Program-made: the position numbers and the translations under genes | Assembly: GCA_902556405.1 (NCBI GenBank) | Contig: CACDWF010000008.1 | Span: forward strand, 1 to 64,000 | From: an uncultured Alphaproteobacteria bacterium | GTDB lineage: Bacteria; Pseudomonadota; Alphaproteobacteria; Rhodobacterales; Rhodobacteraceae | Direction of reading: 5' to 3' | Length of the DNA: 64,000 nt | Shown: in pieces, positions 45,548-55,424 of the stretch | Layout of the letters: each line of letters starts with the position of its first letter | Numbering within the stretch: position 1 is the first letter of the stretch | Notes under the pieces: generated by a model | What the model was told of the DNA's origin: nothing | What the model saw: only the letters and a program-made list of their open reading frames with translations | The model's database searches: none

Positions 45548-45805
45548 TTACCCTCCAGTCATAGGAGGGAAAAAAGCAATCTCTGTGGCACCTTCGATAG
45601 ATGTTTTAACGTCTGTAACTATATTTTGGTCTACCGCTGAATAAACGGCAAAGTCTCTTCCTTTAAGAACTGAGTATTGTTCACCCATTGCCTGTAGCTC
45701 TTCAATTAAATCTTGGATATTCGTTGATTTTATTTCAACAAGCTCTGACGTCTTACCGATTGTCTCCCGAATTCTTGAAAAATATTTTAGCTTAACCTTA
45801 CCCAT
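45548..45805 (-). CDS. moaD: Molybdopterin synthase sulfur carrier subunit MoaD
   Basis: Small ubiquitin-like subunit that carries sulfur as a C-terminal thiocarboxylate. The ATG at 45805 (MGKVKLKYFSRIRE) is preferred over a TTG at 45820 that would overlap pgsA further. The 85 residues end with the required Gly-Gly in AFFPPMTGG. Overlaps the pgsA stop by a few bases and is followed directly by moaE. Confidence 0.93.
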   Translation of the reverse strand: MGKVKLKYFSRIRETIGKTSELVEIKSTNIQDLIEELQAMGEQYSVLKGRDFAVYSAVDQNIVTDVKTSIEGATEIAFFPPMTGG

Positions 45806-46388
45806 TGTTTGCAGTGTCAAAAGCTTTAAAAATGTACTGCATACCAGTATACCATGTTAGAAGACATGTAACCAAGCAAAATAAGTCTATCGACCAACTG
45901 ATTACAGTGCTTTGGAAAAGATATATGTAATCAAAAAATAAGAAGATTAGTAGTACGGTCTGAAAAAACGTTTTCCATCTAGCAAGTTGAGTAACGCTTA
46001 GATCTGCTTTTTTTGCGCTCACAAATTCTCGTAATCCTGAGATCATAATCTCCCTGGTAATTAATAGTATAAGCATTAGCGACATAAACAATTTTTCTGG
46101 ATTATCTAAGTTAATGCCAAGGAAGAAAGCGAAAAGTAAAATAACCATGATCTTATCAGCTATTGGGTCAAAGACTTTTCCAATATTACTCTCTGTATTA
46201 AACTTTCTGGCCAAATAGCCATCAAAAAAATCGGTCAGAATAATAAAGAAAAAGATTATTAGACCAAAGTACTTACCGGAAAAAGATTGGTCTATGATTA
46301 AGTATAATATTAATACGGGGGCAGCAAAAAGCCTTAGAAAAGTGAGAAAATTTGGTATATAGCTATACATAACCACCGGTAATATCAT
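45798..46388 (-). CDS. pgsA: CDP-diacylglycerol-glycerol-3-phosphate 3-phosphatidyltransferase
   Basis: Makes phosphatidylglycerophosphate, the precursor of phosphatidylglycerol. The 196-residue membrane protein has the CDP-alcohol phosphotransferase signature DG-x2-AR-x8-G-x3-D-x3-D in FFDGYLARKFNTE and IGKVFDPIADK, with four or more helices. An ATGA overlap joins it to uvrC (46385-46388); a later ATG at 46370 (MYSYIPNFLTFLR) is an alternative start that looks more like family N-termini. Confidence 0.95.
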   Translation of the reverse strand: MILPVVMYSYIPNFLTFLRLFAAPVLILYLIIDQSFSGKYFGLIIFFFIILTDFFDGYLARKFNTESNIGKVFDPIADKIMVILLFAFFLGINLDNPEKLFMSLMLILLITREIMISGLREFVSAKKADLSVTQLARWKTFFQTVLLIFLFFDYIYLFQSTVISWSIDLFCLVTCLLTWYTGMQYIFKAFDTANNG

Positions 46389-48247
46389 GAATTAAAATGA
46401 TTGAAAATAATTTCTGCTGAATTTTTCGATATTCCTTTTACACCCAAAAGATCCTTTAAACTTGCCTTCCCGACCTCCTTTGCTGACCCAAAATGCTGCA
46501 ATAATTCCTTTTTTTTCTTGGGTCCTATCCCATAAACTTCATCAAGTTCACTTTTATTAATACCAGAAGATCTTTTCTGCCTATGAGCACCAATAGCAAA
46601 ACGGTGTACTTCGTCACGAATTCTTTGAAAAAAGAAAAGGACACTACTACTTGTAGGAAAACTAAAAATTCTATCTCTAAAATAGAAGTCTTCTCTTCCT
46701 TCATTCCTTTTCTCTCCTTTAGCAATAGCTAATATCGGAATTTCCAGTTTGTATTTCTTGAGGACAGCTGAGGCAACATTCATTTGATTGCGGCCACCAT
46801 CAATAACGATTAGATCGGGGAGGTTTTTCTTAAAATCTTCTAAATTTTCGCTTTTTATCTTTCCAAATCTTCGCTCAAAGACATGACCCATAATTGCCAA
46901 ATCATCTTTGGGATTTATAGAACTATCCTTGATATTATATTTTCTATAATCTGACTTAGAATAGCCCTCTAAATTTATAGCCACAAGACAACCGATAGGG
47001 AAACTCCCTTGTATGTGGGAGTTATCGTAAACCTCGATTTTTTTTATTTTCTCTTCTAATTTTAGCCAAGTTTCAACTTCTTCAAAAAGCGATTTCTGAG
47101 AAGCCTTCATCGCTATCTTTCGTTCTAATGCTTCTTTAGCATTTTTTTCAGCAGTATTTATGAGATCTTTTGCTCTTCCTCTAGCGGGTGATCTAACTAC
47201 AACTTTTTGTTTCCTTCTTTCAGTGAGAAACCTTACTAATACTTCGTTATTTCTCAAAGAGGACGATATGAGTATTTCTCTCGCAGGAATTTTTGTGGAA
47301 TAAAACTGGGCGATGAAATTTTCTAAAATTTCTATATCGTCTGCTCCACCACCAGTCTTTGGAAAAAAAGCATGATTTCCTCTATTTTCATATGATCGGA
47401 CAAAAAATACCTGAATACAGACTTCATTCCCCAATTTAAATAGACCTATAATATCAGCATCCTTAATATTCAAATTATTGATATTTTGACTCGATTGAAT
47501 CTTTGCTATTAATTCAATTCGATCACGGTAGAAAGCCGCTCTTTCAAAATCTAAGTTTTTGCTTGCCTGTAGCATATTGCTTTGTAAGTTATCTTTGATC
47601 TCAGTATGTTTACCTAATAAAAAATTTTCTGCTTCATCTACTGTTTTTGAATATTCTTCCTCAGAAATTTTTCCGACACAAGGAGCCGAGCATTTATTTA
47701 TATAATGCAAAAGGCATGCTCGACTTCGTCCATAAAAATTACTATCTCGGCAATTTCTCAATTGAAAGATTTTCTGGATATAATTAACAGCGTTATTAAC
47801 TGCAGTGGCAGAAGCATAGGGACCAAAATATTTTACGCCATCTACCTTTTTCCCACGGTATTTCGTTACTTGAGGGAACTGTTTGTGTCTTGTAATTGCA
47901 ATCTGAGGAAAACTCTTATCATCCTTTAAAAGCACGTTGTATCTGGGATTATACTTCTTTATCAGATTTTGTTCTAACAGGAGCGCTTCCAGCTCAGTTT
48001 CTGTTATAAAAAAATTCATATCTCTGGTTGCAGAAATCATTCTGCCTATTCTTAGCGAGTGTCCAGTCACTCTCGAATAACTTGAGACTCTATTCTTTAG
48101 ATTTTTTGCTTTTCCTACGTATAAAACGCTACCTGTGTCATCAAGCATCCGATATACACCTGGTTTATTCGGCAATGTTTTAACTATAGAGGAAACTACC
48201 TTTTCTCCCTGGGAGAATTTGTTAGAGTCACTTTGTGTCATTTGCAA
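46385..48247 (-). CDS. uvrC: UvrABC system protein C
   Basis: Makes the 3' and 5' incisions in nucleotide excision repair. The 620 residues have a GIY-YIG domain (KPGVYRMLDDTGSVLYVGKAKNL, about 28-50), a Cys cluster in the RACLLHYINKCSAPCVG region, a UVR domain, the RNase H-like C-terminal nuclease (DLIVIDGGRNQM), and helix-hairpin-helix repeats (YGIGPKKKKELLQHFGS). First gene of the minus-strand operon leading to pgsA-moaD-moaE. Confidence 0.97.
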   Translation of the reverse strand: MQMTQSDSNKFSQGEKVVSSIVKTLPNKPGVYRMLDDTGSVLYVGKAKNLKNRVSSYSRVTGHSLRIGRMISATRDMNFFITETELEALLLEQNLIKKYNPRYNVLLKDDKSFPQIAITRHKQFPQVTKYRGKKVDGVKYFGPYASATAVNNAVNYIQKIFQLRNCRDSNFYGRSRACLLHYINKCSAPCVGKISEEEYSKTVDEAENFLLGKHTEIKDNLQSNMLQASKNLDFERAAFYRDRIELIAKIQSSQNINNLNIKDADIIGLFKLGNEVCIQVFFVRSYENRGNHAFFPKTGGGADDIEILENFIAQFYSTKIPAREILISSSLRNNEVLVRFLTERRKQKVVVRSPARGRAKDLINTAEKNAKEALERKIAMKASQKSLFEEVETWLKLEEKIKKIEVYDNSHIQGSFPIGCLVAINLEGYSKSDYRKYNIKDSSINPKDDLAIMGHVFERRFGKIKSENLEDFKKNLPDLIVIDGGRNQMNVASAVLKKYKLEIPILAIAKGEKRNEGREDFYFRDRIFSFPTSSSVLFFFQRIRDEVHRFAIGAHRQKRSSGINKSELDEVYGIGPKKKKELLQHFGSAKEVGKASLKDLLGVKGISKNSAEIIFNHFNS

Positions 48248-48259
48248 AAATTACCTAAT

Positions 48260-49048
48260 CTATTGATCAATTTCCTCAGCTTTTTTTATTGCTTGTAAAT
48301 TCTGTCCACCATCAACACATACCAATTGTCCACTAACACTTGGAGTGTTAACAAAGTATTTTATAGTTTCGCATATTTCAGATGTACTTGAGCCTCTTTG
48401 TAGCGGTGTAGAGAGCCTTTGTTTTTTATAATTCGATATACTTTGAAACTCTGCTTTCAAAGTTGGACCTGGCCCTACAGCATTCACCCTTATTTTTGGA
48501 GCCAGCGCCTTAGCTGAAATTCGTGTCAATGTCCACAAAGCGGATTTTGCTAGTGTATAGGTTGTAAAATCGGTTGTTAGATTCTGAACTCTTTGATCAA
48601 TTATATTTACGATACACGACTTACTTTCTAACTCACCGGTTTCTAGCTTCTCAGGCTCCGGTGCTTGCTCAGCAAATTTTTGAGTTAAAAAAAATGGTAC
48701 CTGCAGATTTGACTTTTGATGACGGTTCCAGCTTTCTAAAGTTGCAGTTTTTATATTGTCATATTCGAAGATCGATGCATTATTTATAAGTAAACTCACA
48801 GGTCTTTTTATCAGCTCTTTACACTTATCAAATAACAAAAGTGTCTCGTTGTCATTTAATAGGTCAGCCTGAAGAAGAAAAACATCGACACCTAATTCTA
48901 GTAGTTCCTCTTTAAGGCTAAGCGCATCATTCTCAGAGCTGTTATAATGTATAATTACATTATAGCCAGCATTTGCCAGCTCCTTTGAGATAGACCGCCC
49001 TAGTCGTTTGGCGCCCCCTGTGATTAGTGCTGTTTTTTCTTCTTTCAA
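48260..49048 (-). CDS. SDR family oxidoreductase, FolM/pteridine-reductase-like
   Basis: A 262-residue SDR with intact catalytic residues: cofactor loop TGGAKRLGRSI at about residues 9-19, the LINNAS motif, and the active-site Y-T-L-A-K in TTYTLAKSALWTLTR. RLGR in the cofactor loop and the HYNSSE stretch suggest an NADPH-dependent pteridine-reductase/FolM type. The C-terminus has SGQLVCVDGGQNL. Twelve bases upstream of uvrC on the same strand, so probably cotranscribed. Confidence 0.86.
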   Translation of the reverse strand: MKEEKTALITGGAKRLGRSISKELANAGYNVIIHYNSSENDALSLKEELLELGVDVFLLQADLLNDNETLLLFDKCKELIKRPVSLLINNASIFEYDNIKTATLESWNRHQKSNLQVPFFLTQKFAEQAPEPEKLETGELESKSCIVNIIDQRVQNLTTDFTTYTLAKSALWTLTRISAKALAPKIRVNAVGPGPTLKAEFQSISNYKKQRLSTPLQRGSSTSEICETIKYFVNTPSVSGQLVCVDGGQNLQAIKKAEEIDQ

Positions 49049-49067
49049 TTAGCCTCCAATAGACAGC

Positions 49068-49880
49068 TTAAAGTCCAAATTTCGAAAAGTAGTATTTTTC
49101 GACTATCTTCGAGTTTATATCGTTTATAAATGAACTACTAAAACGAGACAAAAATGATTTCTTTTTATTTATATATTTGAATTTTATATCTGTTCCGAAC
49201 TTTGCCTCCAAAATATCTTCCATCATTCCTATGCCATCGATGAGACCAAGATCTTTTGCTCTTGGTGCATCCCATACTTCGCCGTTAAATATTTTTTTTC
49301 CTTTTATCTTTTCACCTCTGCGTTCACTCACAAAAGATTTAAAGTTGTCAAAAATGGCTTTTTGGATAGCTTTTAGACGTTTTACGTCACCAGCTTTTTC
49401 AGGTTGGAAAGGATCTAGCATACTCTTTTCTTCTCCAGCAGTGTATACTCTCCTCTCGATACCATATCTGGATAAAAGCTCTGAAAATCCGAAACTTGCA
49501 GAGATAACACCTATGGACCCTATGATTGAATTTATATCCGCGTAGATTTCTTTACCAGCACAAGCTAACCAATAGCCTCCAGATGCAGCAACATCTTCAC
49601 AGAAGCATAAAACAGGTATTTTCTTTTCCTCAGATAATTTTAAAATTCTCGATGCTATGAGAGATGATTGTGTAGGCGATCCGCCAGGAGAATTTATTTT
49701 TATTGCGATAGCTTTGGCCTTTTCGAACTCAAAGGCTTTTTCTAATAACTTTTGAGTATTTGAATCGTCTAGACCTCCTGACCCAAATCTACTAACTGCA
49801 CCTATGACCCCATCTAGCCGTATAACAACAACCAATGGCTTTTTTCGAAAAAATTTCCTCATACTGCTAATCATACCCAT
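49068..49880 (-). CDS. Signal peptide peptidase SppA-like S49 serine peptidase
   Basis: A 270-residue S49-family peptidase, the short (SohB/SppA half) form. The N-terminal FFRKKPLVVVIRLDGVIG is followed by KINSPGGSPTQSS (oxyanion region), then VAASGGYWLACA with the nucleophile serine, and a SIGVISAS ... GEEKSMLDPF region with the general-base lysine. There is no clear membrane segment apart from the hydrophobic N-terminus, so a soluble or peripheral location is likely. Confidence 0.88.
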   Translation of the reverse strand: MGMISSMRKFFRKKPLVVVIRLDGVIGAVSRFGSGGLDDSNTQKLLEKAFEFEKAKAIAIKINSPGGSPTQSSLIASRILKLSEEKKIPVLCFCEDVAASGGYWLACAGKEIYADINSIIGSIGVISASFGFSELLSRYGIERRVYTAGEEKSMLDPFQPEKAGDVKRLKAIQKAIFDNFKSFVSERRGEKIKGKKIFNGEVWDAPRAKDLGLIDGIGMMEDILEAKFGTDIKFKYINKKKSFLSRFSSSFINDINSKIVEKYYFSKFGL

Positions 49881-50015
49881 CGCTCACCCCATTAAGAAAT
49901 TTATTGTTAACATTTTACAAATAATTGTTTATGCACTAATAGTCAAAGCTTATAGGCCATTTCTTAAATCCTAAAAATGCTAACACGCAAATATATATTG
50001 TGAAGGAATCTAAAA

Positions 50016-51062
50016 TTGAAACTTGTAAATTTGGGAAATACAGAATTAACAGTAACAGACTTTTGCTTAGGAACGATGACTTGGGGCGAGCAGACTGATG
50101 AAGTGGATGCGCATAAGCAAATAGAAATGAGTTTAGATGCAGGAATTAACTTTATAGATACTGCCGAAATGTATCCTGTCTGTCCTTTGAGAGCAGAAAC
50201 CACGGGTGATACTGAAAGAATCCTGGGCAACTGGCTTGGTAAAAATTCGCAGAAAAGAAAAGAATTAGTAATTGCTACAAAAATCAGTGGCAAAGGCTAT
50301 AAAAACGTTAGGAATGGTAAAGGAATTTTTCCAAAAGAAATCCGGTTAGCGATAGAAGGTAGTCTAAAAAATTTACAAACAGACTATATCGACCTTTATC
50401 AATTACATTGGCCAAACAGAGGCAGTTATCATTTTAGACAATATTGGAACTACGACCCTACCAGCCAAGAAAGTAGTGTAGAGCGAGAAAATATTGAGTT
50501 AGTCGTTAAGGAACTATATGATCTCAAAAAAGAGGGAAAAATTAGATATATTGGATTATCTAACGAGACAGCCTGGGGAACAGTACAATTCGCCAACGAA
50601 GCAAAAAAATATAATGACTTCTCAATTGCATCCATACAGAATGAATATAGCTTACTTTGTAGAATATTTGATACGGACTTGGCTGAAACATGTTTTCACG
50701 AAAATGTTAAGTTGCTAGCCTATTCGCCCTTAGTTGGAGGAATGATCACAGGAAAGTATCTCAATAGTCAAGTACCCAAAAACTCAAGGCTATCTAGGAT
50801 CCCCGATATGTTCGGAAGGGTCACGCCAAATTCTACTAAAGCAATAGAAGAATATATCGAATTATCTAAGAGTTTTGAATTAGATCCCGTTCATTTAGCT
50901 CTAAGCTTTTGTAGATCGAGACCATTTATGGGATCTGTAATTTTTGGTGCATCAAACGTAGATCAACTAAAGTTGATTTTAAAAGGTAAAGACATATACC
51001 TCAAAGACGATTTATTATCAGAAGTTAACAAGCTTTATAAAAAAATTCCAATGCCTATGTAA
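50016..51062 (+). CDS. Aldo/keto reductase, Tas-like
   Basis: A 348-residue NADP(H)-dependent aldo/keto reductase. TTG at 50016 follows AAGGA at 50003-50007 by eight bases. Catalytic residues fit: D in FIDTAEMYP with Tyr next, K in VIATKISGKG, and H in LYQLHWPNRG. YIGLSNETAWG and CLGTMTWGEQT are shared with E. coli Tas. The natural substrate is unknown. It is 3 bases upstream of an ABC transporter, so possibly cotranscribed. Confidence 0.88.
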   Translation: MKLVNLGNTELTVTDFCLGTMTWGEQTDEVDAHKQIEMSLDAGINFIDTAEMYPVCPLRAETTGDTERILGNWLGKNSQKRKELVIATKISGKGYKNVRNGKGIFPKEIRLAIEGSLKNLQTDYIDLYQLHWPNRGSYHFRQYWNYDPTSQESSVERENIELVVKELYDLKKEGKIRYIGLSNETAWGTVQFANEAKKYNDFSIASIQNEYSLLCRIFDTDLAETCFHENVKLLAYSPLVGGMITGKYLNSQVPKNSRLSRIPDMFGRVTPNSTKAIEEYIELSKSFELDPVHLALSFCRSRPFMGSVIFGASNVDQLKLILKGKDIYLKDDLLSEVNKLYKKIPMPM

Positions 51063-51065
51063 GTT

Positions 51066-51983
51066 ATGAAAAGTCAAATTTCAATTGAGAACGTCTCAAA
51101 AGTATTTGGAAGACATAAAGCTTTAGATAATGTTTCCCTTGAAATCAAAAAAGGTGAAATCTTCGCTTTATTAGGGCCAAATGGCGCTGGAAAGACAACA
51201 TTAATATCAGCTATATGTGGATTATGTAGGCAATCAAGTGGGACTATCAAAGTTAATGATTTCGATACTTTATCTCAATACAAAGAAACCAGAAATCAAA
51301 TTGGGTTAGTTCCTCAAGAGTTGCCTTTGGATGGGTTTGAAAGTGTTTATAACTCATGTCAATTTTCGAGAGGGCTCTTTGGATTAAAAGACAGCCGAGA
51401 TCATGTTGAAAAAATTTTAAAAACCTTGTCACTCTTTGACAAACGAGATGAACAGATTTTTGGTCTGTCGGGAGGAATGAAAAGACGTCTCCTTATAGCT
51501 AAAGCTTTGGCACATGAACCCAAAATCCTATTTCTGGATGAACCCACTGCAGGTGTTGATGTTTCATTAAGAAGAGACATCTGGAGGCTCATAGAAGATC
51601 AAAAAAAAATGGGCGTTACTATCATTCTTACAACACATTATATCGAGGAAGCAGAACAATTGGCCGACAGAGTTGGAATAATTAATTCAGGCGAGATTAT
51701 TCTCGTTAAAGAAAAAACTACTCTTATGAGTGAATTTAGTAAAAAAACAACTTTTATAAGATTGACTAAAAAACTTAAAGACCCTTCTTTTATGAAAAAA
51801 AACAAAAAGATTTCACTTACAGAGAATGGTATGACGCTTAAGCTCGTTGGTATCAACAATACGTCTAATGAATTACAATCTATCGTGAATTTGCTTTCGC
51901 AGAATGGTATCGCTTTTACTGAAATCAACACAGTGGACAATTCATTAGAAGATATATTTTTGGATTTGGTTGAAACGCAATGA
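51066..51983 (+). CDS. ABC transporter ATP-binding protein
   Basis: A 305-residue ATPase of an ABC-2 type exporter. Walker A is GPNGAGKTT at about residues 39-47, the signature is LSGGMKRRLL, and Walker B is ILFLDEPTAGVD, followed by a C-terminal domain after residue 220 typical of DrrA/YadG-like proteins. It pairs with the permease gene through a 4-base overlap (ATGA). YadG/YadH-like exporters are the closest pattern, but substrate is unknown. Confidence 0.92.
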   Translation: MKSQISIENVSKVFGRHKALDNVSLEIKKGEIFALLGPNGAGKTTLISAICGLCRQSSGTIKVNDFDTLSQYKETRNQIGLVPQELPLDGFESVYNSCQFSRGLFGLKDSRDHVEKILKTLSLFDKRDEQIFGLSGGMKRRLLIAKALAHEPKILFLDEPTAGVDVSLRRDIWRLIEDQKKMGVTIILTTHYIEEAEQLADRVGIINSGEIILVKEKTTLMSEFSKKTTFIRLTKKLKDPSFMKKNKKISLTENGMTLKLVGINNTSNELQSIVNLLSQNGIAFTEINTVDNSLEDIFLDLVETQ

Positions 51984-52741
51984 ACATTCAAGCTGCAATA
52001 ACAATTTACAAATTTGAGATGGCTCGCTTTAGGCGGACTATCTTTCAGAGCTTAGTAGCTCCTATAATCACGACTTCCCTCTATTTTGTTGTCTTTGGTG
52101 CAGCTATTGGGTCAAAGATTGAATCGATTAATGGCGTCTCATATGGCTCATTCATAGTACCAGGATTAATAATGCTTTATCTGATGACTGAAAGTATCAA
52201 CAACGCCGCCTTCGGAATTTATTTTCCAAAATTTGTTGGTTCAATTTTCGAAGTCCTATCAGCACCTGTTTCTTCTTTGGAAGCCACTGTTGGTTATGTA
52301 GGTGCCGCGGCTTCAAAATCGACGATAATTGGCTTGATGATCTTTCTTACATCTAATCTATTTGTTACCCATGATATAAAATATCCTTTAGTAATGGCTG
52401 TTTTTATAATTTTGACAGCAATCACCTTCTCTCTTTTCGGATTCATAATTGGTATCTGGGCACAAAACTGGGAGAAGTTGAGTATTATTCCCACTCTACT
52501 TGTAACCCCACTAGTATTTCTCGGAGGAAGCTTTTACTCTATTGATATGTTGCCTGAGTTTTGGCAAAAAGTATCACTACTTAACCCCGTTTTTTATCTT
52601 ATAAGCGGTTTTAGATGGAGTTTCTTTGGTACATCTGAAATACCAATAGCACTTTCCATAGTAGCTATATTGTCATTTATGGCGATCTGTTTATTAATTA
52701 TTGCCATAATTTTCAAAACTGGCTATAGGCTGCGGACCTAA
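51980..52741 (+). CDS. ABC-2 type transporter permease
   Basis: A 253-residue membrane protein with about six helices. The N-terminal amphipathic start (ITIYKFEMARFRRT), the SYGSFIVPGLIMLYLMTESINNA region and a VTPLVFLGGSFYSIDMLPEFWQ motif match the ABC-2/YadH permease family. It overlaps the ATPase gene by 4 bases and forms a two-gene exporter with it. It converges with the acyl-CoA dehydrogenase downstream (0 bases between). Confidence 0.92.
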   Translation: MNIQAAITIYKFEMARFRRTIFQSLVAPIITTSLYFVVFGAAIGSKIESINGVSYGSFIVPGLIMLYLMTESINNAAFGIYFPKFVGSIFEVLSAPVSSLEATVGYVGAAASKSTIIGLMIFLTSNLFVTHDIKYPLVMAVFIILTAITFSLFGFIIGIWAQNWEKLSIIPTLLVTPLVFLGGSFYSIDMLPEFWQKVSLLNPVFYLISGFRWSFFGTSEIPIALSIVAILSFMAICLLIIAIIFKTGYRLRT

Positions 52742-53959
52742 TCAGAAAAACGCTTGAATACCTGTTTGAGCTCTACCCAAAATAAGTGCATGTATATCGT
52801 GTGTACCCTCGTAAGTGTTAACCGTCTCTAAATTTTGGGCGTGACGCATTACACCGTACTCAGAGGATATACCGTTCCCTCCATGCATATCTCTTGCTTG
52901 ACGAGCGATGTCCAGTGCTTTACCACAATTGTTTCTTTTCATCAGGCTTATTGCTTCTGGTGCACCGCGATCCTCATCTATCATTCTACCTAGCCTGAGC
53001 GCTCCTTGTAGACCTAACGTAATCTCGGTTTGCATATCAGCCAATTTTTTCTGAAATAATTGAGTCCCGGCCAAGGGCTTATTAAATTGCTTTCTCGACA
53101 GACCGTAATCTCTAGCTGCATGCCAGCAAAATTCAGCAGCGCCCATCGCTCCCCAGGCTATGCCATATCTCGCCATGTTTAAACAACTGAAGGGTCCTTT
53201 CAAACCTTCAACATCCTCTAAAATATTTTCTTCAGGAACAAAGACATTATTAAAACTTATTTCACCAGTAACAGAAGCACGTAAACTCAATTTTCCAGGT
53301 ATTTTCTTCGTCTCTAGTCCATCGAAACTCCTTTCTAATATGAAGCCTTTAATTTTATTTTCATGAAATTCTGACTTTGCCCAAATAACGAAAACATCTG
53401 CTATAGGAGCATTCGAAATCCACATTTTTGAACCACTCAGCTCAAATCCACCGGCTACTTTTTTTGCTTTTGTTGTCATAGAAGCTGGGTCAGAACCAGA
53501 GTTTGCTTCTGTGAGCCCAAAGCAGCCAACACTTTCACCAGATGCCAATTTTGGTAAGTATTTTTCTTTTTGTGATAGGGATCCAAATTTAGATATTGGA
53601 TACATTACAAGTGATGATTGAACTGACATCATAGACCTGTAGCCTGAGTCCACTTTCTCTATTTCTCTTGTTATTAACCCATATGAAACGTAATTAGCTC
53701 CTAACCCCCCAAATTCCTCCGGTATTGTACTCCCTAGCAATCCGGTTTCGCCCATGAGTTTGAAAATGCCCTCGTCTATAATTTCTTCGTTGTAAGCCTT
53801 TTCGACTCGCACGCTCAGCTCCTTATAAGCAAAAGAAGCAGCTGTTTCGCTAATCATTCTTTCCTCTTCTGAAAGTTGATCCGTTATCAGAAATGGGTCG
53901 GCCCAGTTAAAAAAAGCGTCCCTGACTTTTTTTTCTTTTACTTCGATAGTGTCTTTCAT
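52742..53959 (-). CDS. Acyl-CoA dehydrogenase, glutaryl-CoA dehydrogenase-like
   Basis: A 405-residue flavoprotein. FAD/substrate motifs are [33 protein letters not shown] and the C-terminal [31 protein letters not shown], where the Glu in TYEGT is the catalytic base. The FDW-like N-terminus (FNWADPF) and [14 protein letters not shown] are typical of glutaryl-CoA dehydrogenase (lysine/tryptophan catabolism to crotonyl-CoA). No other gene of that pathway is adjacent, so substrate is assigned by pattern only. Confidence 0.88.
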   Translation of the reverse strand: MKDTIEVKEKKVRDAFFNWADPFLITDQLSEEERMISETAASFAYKELSVRVEKAYNEEIIDEGIFKLMGETGLLGSTIPEEFGGLGANYVSYGLITREIEKVDSGYRSMMSVQSSLVMYPISKFGSLSQKEKYLPKLASGESVGCFGLTEANSGSDPASMTTKAKKVAGGFELSGSKMWISNAPIADVFVIWAKSEFHENKIKGFILERSFDGLETKKIPGKLSLRASVTGEISFNNVFVPEENILEDVEGLKGPFSCLNMARYGIAWGAMGAAEFCWHAARDYGLSRKQFNKPLAGTQLFQKKLADMQTEITLGLQGALRLGRMIDEDRGAPEAISLMKRNNCGKALDIARQARDMHGGNGISSEYGVMRHAQNLETVNTYEGTHDIHALILGRAQTGIQAFF

Positions 53960-54089
53960 AGAGATTCCCTTTTGACTTTTAAGGATTTTGATACTTTAAT
54001 TATAGTATTGTGTTTGAAAAAATACAGTGTTTTGGGGGAAGTTTTTTCATTGCCACCATTTTTAACGTCAAAAAATAGGATTTAGACAG

Positions 54090-55409
54090 ATGGCCAATAA
54101 TATTATTAAGAATTCATTAGAAAATCATTGGATGCCGTTTACCGATAACAGAGGCTTTAAGATAGACCCAAGGCTTATAACAGAAGCCTCAGGTGTATAT
54201 ATGACTAGCCATAAGAATACAAAAATCATTGATGGGTCTTCTGGCTTATTTTGTTCTCCTGCTGGACACTGTCATCCAAAAATTATTGAAGCAGTTCACA
54301 ATCAGCTGAAGAAGAACACCTACACATCTCCTTTTGGCATGGGCCATCCAGCCAGTTTCGAATTAGCAGATAAAGTCTCGGAACTTACTCCAGAAGAAAT
54401 GAACCATGTATTTTTTGTAAATTCAGGTTCCGAAGCTATAGATACAGCTCTAAAAATAATAATGTCCTATAATTCTGCTACCGGTCAAAATAGGCATCGT
54501 TTTGTAAGTAGAGAAAGAGCTTATCATGGGGTCAATATTGGCGGAGTATCTTTATCTGGAATGGTTAATAATCGAAGAACCTTTCCCGTAGTTATGCCGA
54601 ACGTTGTGTTAATGCGACATACATGGACCGGAGAAGAGCTTAAAGTTAAAGGGCAACCTAAAAATGGTGTTGAACTAGCTAATGACCTAGAAAGGTTTGC
54701 ACAGGCTTACGGGGGCAATACCATCGCCGCTTGTTTTGTTGAGCCAGTTGCAGGGTCGACAGGAACTTTAGTACCTCCCGAAGGCTACCTTGAAAGACTA
54801 AGAGAAATATGTGACGAACATGGAATTTTACTTGTTTTTGACGAAGTAATAACTGGTTTTGGTCGGATGGGAACTCCTTTTGCTTCACAAAAATTTGATG
54901 TAACGCCAGATATTATGACAATGGCAAAAGCAATTACAAATGGTTCGATGCCAATGGGGGCAGTATGTGTCAAAGACCATATTTATGAAACTGTTACAGA
55001 TAACTCTAACCCAGATACTATTGAATTTTTTCATGGATATACATATTCAGGTCACCCAGGTTCATGTGCAGCCGGTTTGGCATCACTTGAAATATATGAG
55101 GAAGAAGATTTATTCAACAGAGCTAATGAAATGTCTGGTTATTTTCTTAATTCGCTTTTTTCACTATGCGATCATCCACTAGTAAAAGATGTGAGAGGAA
55201 TTGGGATGATGGGCGGAGTAGAGCTTCATGCCGACAGGCACCCGGGAAAAAGAGGAACAAAATTCCAAAAAGAGTTATTCTGGGAGGGTCTACACGTCAA
55301 ATTTACTGGCGACTCAGGAATTGTAGCTCCAATGTTCATTTCTGAGCATAAACATATTGATGAGATCATTGAAAAGTTTAGGAGTACCCTAAACAAACAC
55401 GGGAATTAA
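54090..55409 (+). CDS. Class III (omega) aminotransferase, beta-alanine/aspartate-type family
   Basis: A 439-residue PLP-dependent aminotransferase. FFVNSGSEAIDTALKI is the phosphate-binding loop, VFDEVITGFGRMG binds the pyridine ring, and the PLP lysine lies in TMAKAITNGSMPMGA. It starts HWMPFTDNRGFK, like beta-alanine-pyruvate transaminases. Natural amine donor unknown. Followed after 15 bases by selO on the same strand. Confidence 0.9.
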   Translation: MANNIIKNSLENHWMPFTDNRGFKIDPRLITEASGVYMTSHKNTKIIDGSSGLFCSPAGHCHPKIIEAVHNQLKKNTYTSPFGMGHPASFELADKVSELTPEEMNHVFFVNSGSEAIDTALKIIMSYNSATGQNRHRFVSRERAYHGVNIGGVSLSGMVNNRRTFPVVMPNVVLMRHTWTGEELKVKGQPKNGVELANDLERFAQAYGGNTIAACFVEPVAGSTGTLVPPEGYLERLREICDEHGILLVFDEVITGFGRMGTPFASQKFDVTPDIMTMAKAITNGSMPMGAVCVKDHIYETVTDNSNPDTIEFFHGYTYSGHPGSCAAGLASLEIYEEEDLFNRANEMSGYFLNSLFSLCDHPLVKDVRGIGMMGGVELHADRHPGKRGTKFQKELFWEGLHVKFTGDSGIVAPMFISEHKHIDEIIEKFRSTLNKHGN

Positions 55410-55424
55410 CCGAACAAAGATTTA